Source: Pseudomonadota bacterium
GTDB taxonomy: Bacteria; Pseudomonadota; Alphaproteobacteria; Caulobacterales; Caulobacteraceae
Length of the DNA: 6,705 bases
Direction: 5' to 3'
Assembly (NCBI GenBank): GCA_023436945.1
Contig: JAEZHG010000199.1
Location: 1 to 6,705 of the forward strand
Part shown: positions 6,328 to 6,705 of the stretch, in pieces
How positions within the stretch are numbered: the stretch's first letter is position 1
How the letters are laid out: each line of letters opens with the position of its first letter
Notes under the pieces: generated by a model
What the model saw: the letters and a program-made list of their open reading frames with translations, nothing else
What the model was told of the DNA's origin: nothing
Databases searched by the model: none
Program-made: the position numbers and the translations under genes

Positions 6328-6705
6328 TCACGCCGCACCGGCGATGCGAGTTCGTGTGTCTGTGTGGTGTTTGGTCATCGCTTCGCGCACGGCCTCAAGC
6401 AGGGCTTCGATAGCGACCATGGATGAGGCGTGGCGGGCCGGATAGTCGGCAACCTGTTTCAGGATGCGCAGGCCCTCGAAGCGGTTGTCGGGGCCTTCTG
6501 CGCCGGATTTCAGCATGGCCAGCATGGCATCGCGGGCGGCTTCGATCTCGGGCAGGGTGGCACCGATGGCGGCCTCGCCGACAACGCCGGCTCCGGCCTG
6601 GCCGAGGGCGCAGGCTTTGACTTCCTGTGCGAAGTCGCTGACGCGGCCCTCATCATCCAGAACCACAACGACCATGGCCATAGAGCCGCACAGTTTGGCG
6701 ACCTT
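6328..6705 (-). CDS. Iron-sulfur cluster assembly scaffold, IscU/NifU-N-like, 5' partial
   Basis: The frame stays open to the window edge (eight residues KVAKLCGS precede the Met at 6681), so the true start lies beyond 6705. The 125 visible residues match the IscU/NifU N-terminal fold: LCGS (Cys6), a beta strand MVVVVLDDEGRV, then EVKACALGQA (Cys32), an Ala-rich helical region, and DYPARHASSMVAIEAL near the end. Members bind transient Fe-S clusters through cysteines and pass them to target proteins in the cytoplasm. In classical IscU the third cysteine follows a histidine (HC); here that place reads His92-Ala93, so one standard ligand seems missing. I recall similar alphaproteobacterial proteins near yidD with this form, so it may define a subfamily rather than a mutation. 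The gene runs in the same direction as yidD and thrS, 80 bases upstream. No iscS or suf genes are in view. Confidence 0.85.
   Translation of the reverse strand, partial: KVAKLCGSMAMVVVVLDDEGRVSDFAQEVKACALGQAGAGVVGEAAIGATLPEIEAARDAMLAMLKSGAEGPDNRFEGLRILKQVADYPARHASSMVAIEALLEAVREAMTKHHTDTRTRIAGAA

Noticed and set aside
1..6705. CRISPR array, tRNA, rRNA or insertion sequence
   Set aside because: I saw no regularly spaced direct repeats, no tRNA-like cloverleaf in the gaps, no transposase frame, and no flanking direct repeats around the two foreign-looking genes.

Overview
The window is a GC-rich (roughly two-thirds G+C in the housekeeping genes) bacterial chromosome segment. Protein sequences and gene order point to an alphaproteobacterium, most likely Caulobacterales (Brevundimonas/Caulobacter-like). 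This placement is inference from sequence feel and from the order IscU-like scaffold - yidD - thrS, not from a database search.

Left part, + strand (1-3227): the 3' end of a branched-chain 2-oxo acid dehydrogenase operon. It holds the E2 lipoamide acyltransferase (bkdB-type, entering from upstream), a small unrecognised secreted protein, and dihydrolipoyl dehydrogenase (E3, lpdA). E2 and E3 act in one complex: E2 carries the acyl group on a swinging lipoyl arm to CoA, and E3 reoxidises the lipoyl group with NAD+. The secreted protein sits between them with gaps of 4 and 3 bases. It has a lower-GC, atypical codon profile, so it looks like a later insertion into the operon.

Middle (3228-4064): an AT-rich (about 33-37% G+C in lines counted) gene on the - strand encoding a MltR/HEPN-like protein with an RxxxxH motif. 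It lies between lpdA and thrS, which converge on it. A strong bidirectional terminator for thrS (4010-4041) separates it from thrS, and a weak AT-rich hairpin with four T's may end the lpdA transcript just inside its 3' end. A perfect 12-bp inverted repeat lies in its last codons. This is the most obviously foreign piece of the window.

Right part, - strand (4065-6705): a co-directional cluster of an IscU/NifU-N-like Fe-S scaffold (5' end outside the window), yidD (membrane insertion factor) and thrS (threonyl-tRNA synthetase). The last two overlap by four bases. An 80-base gap before yidD holds a plausible promoter whose 17-bp spacer is exactly filled by an inverted repeat.

Most of the window is conserved housekeeping. 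The two accessory genes and a few structured sites are the only candidates for something undescribed. I see no RNA genes, CRISPR arrays, IS elements or attachment sites.
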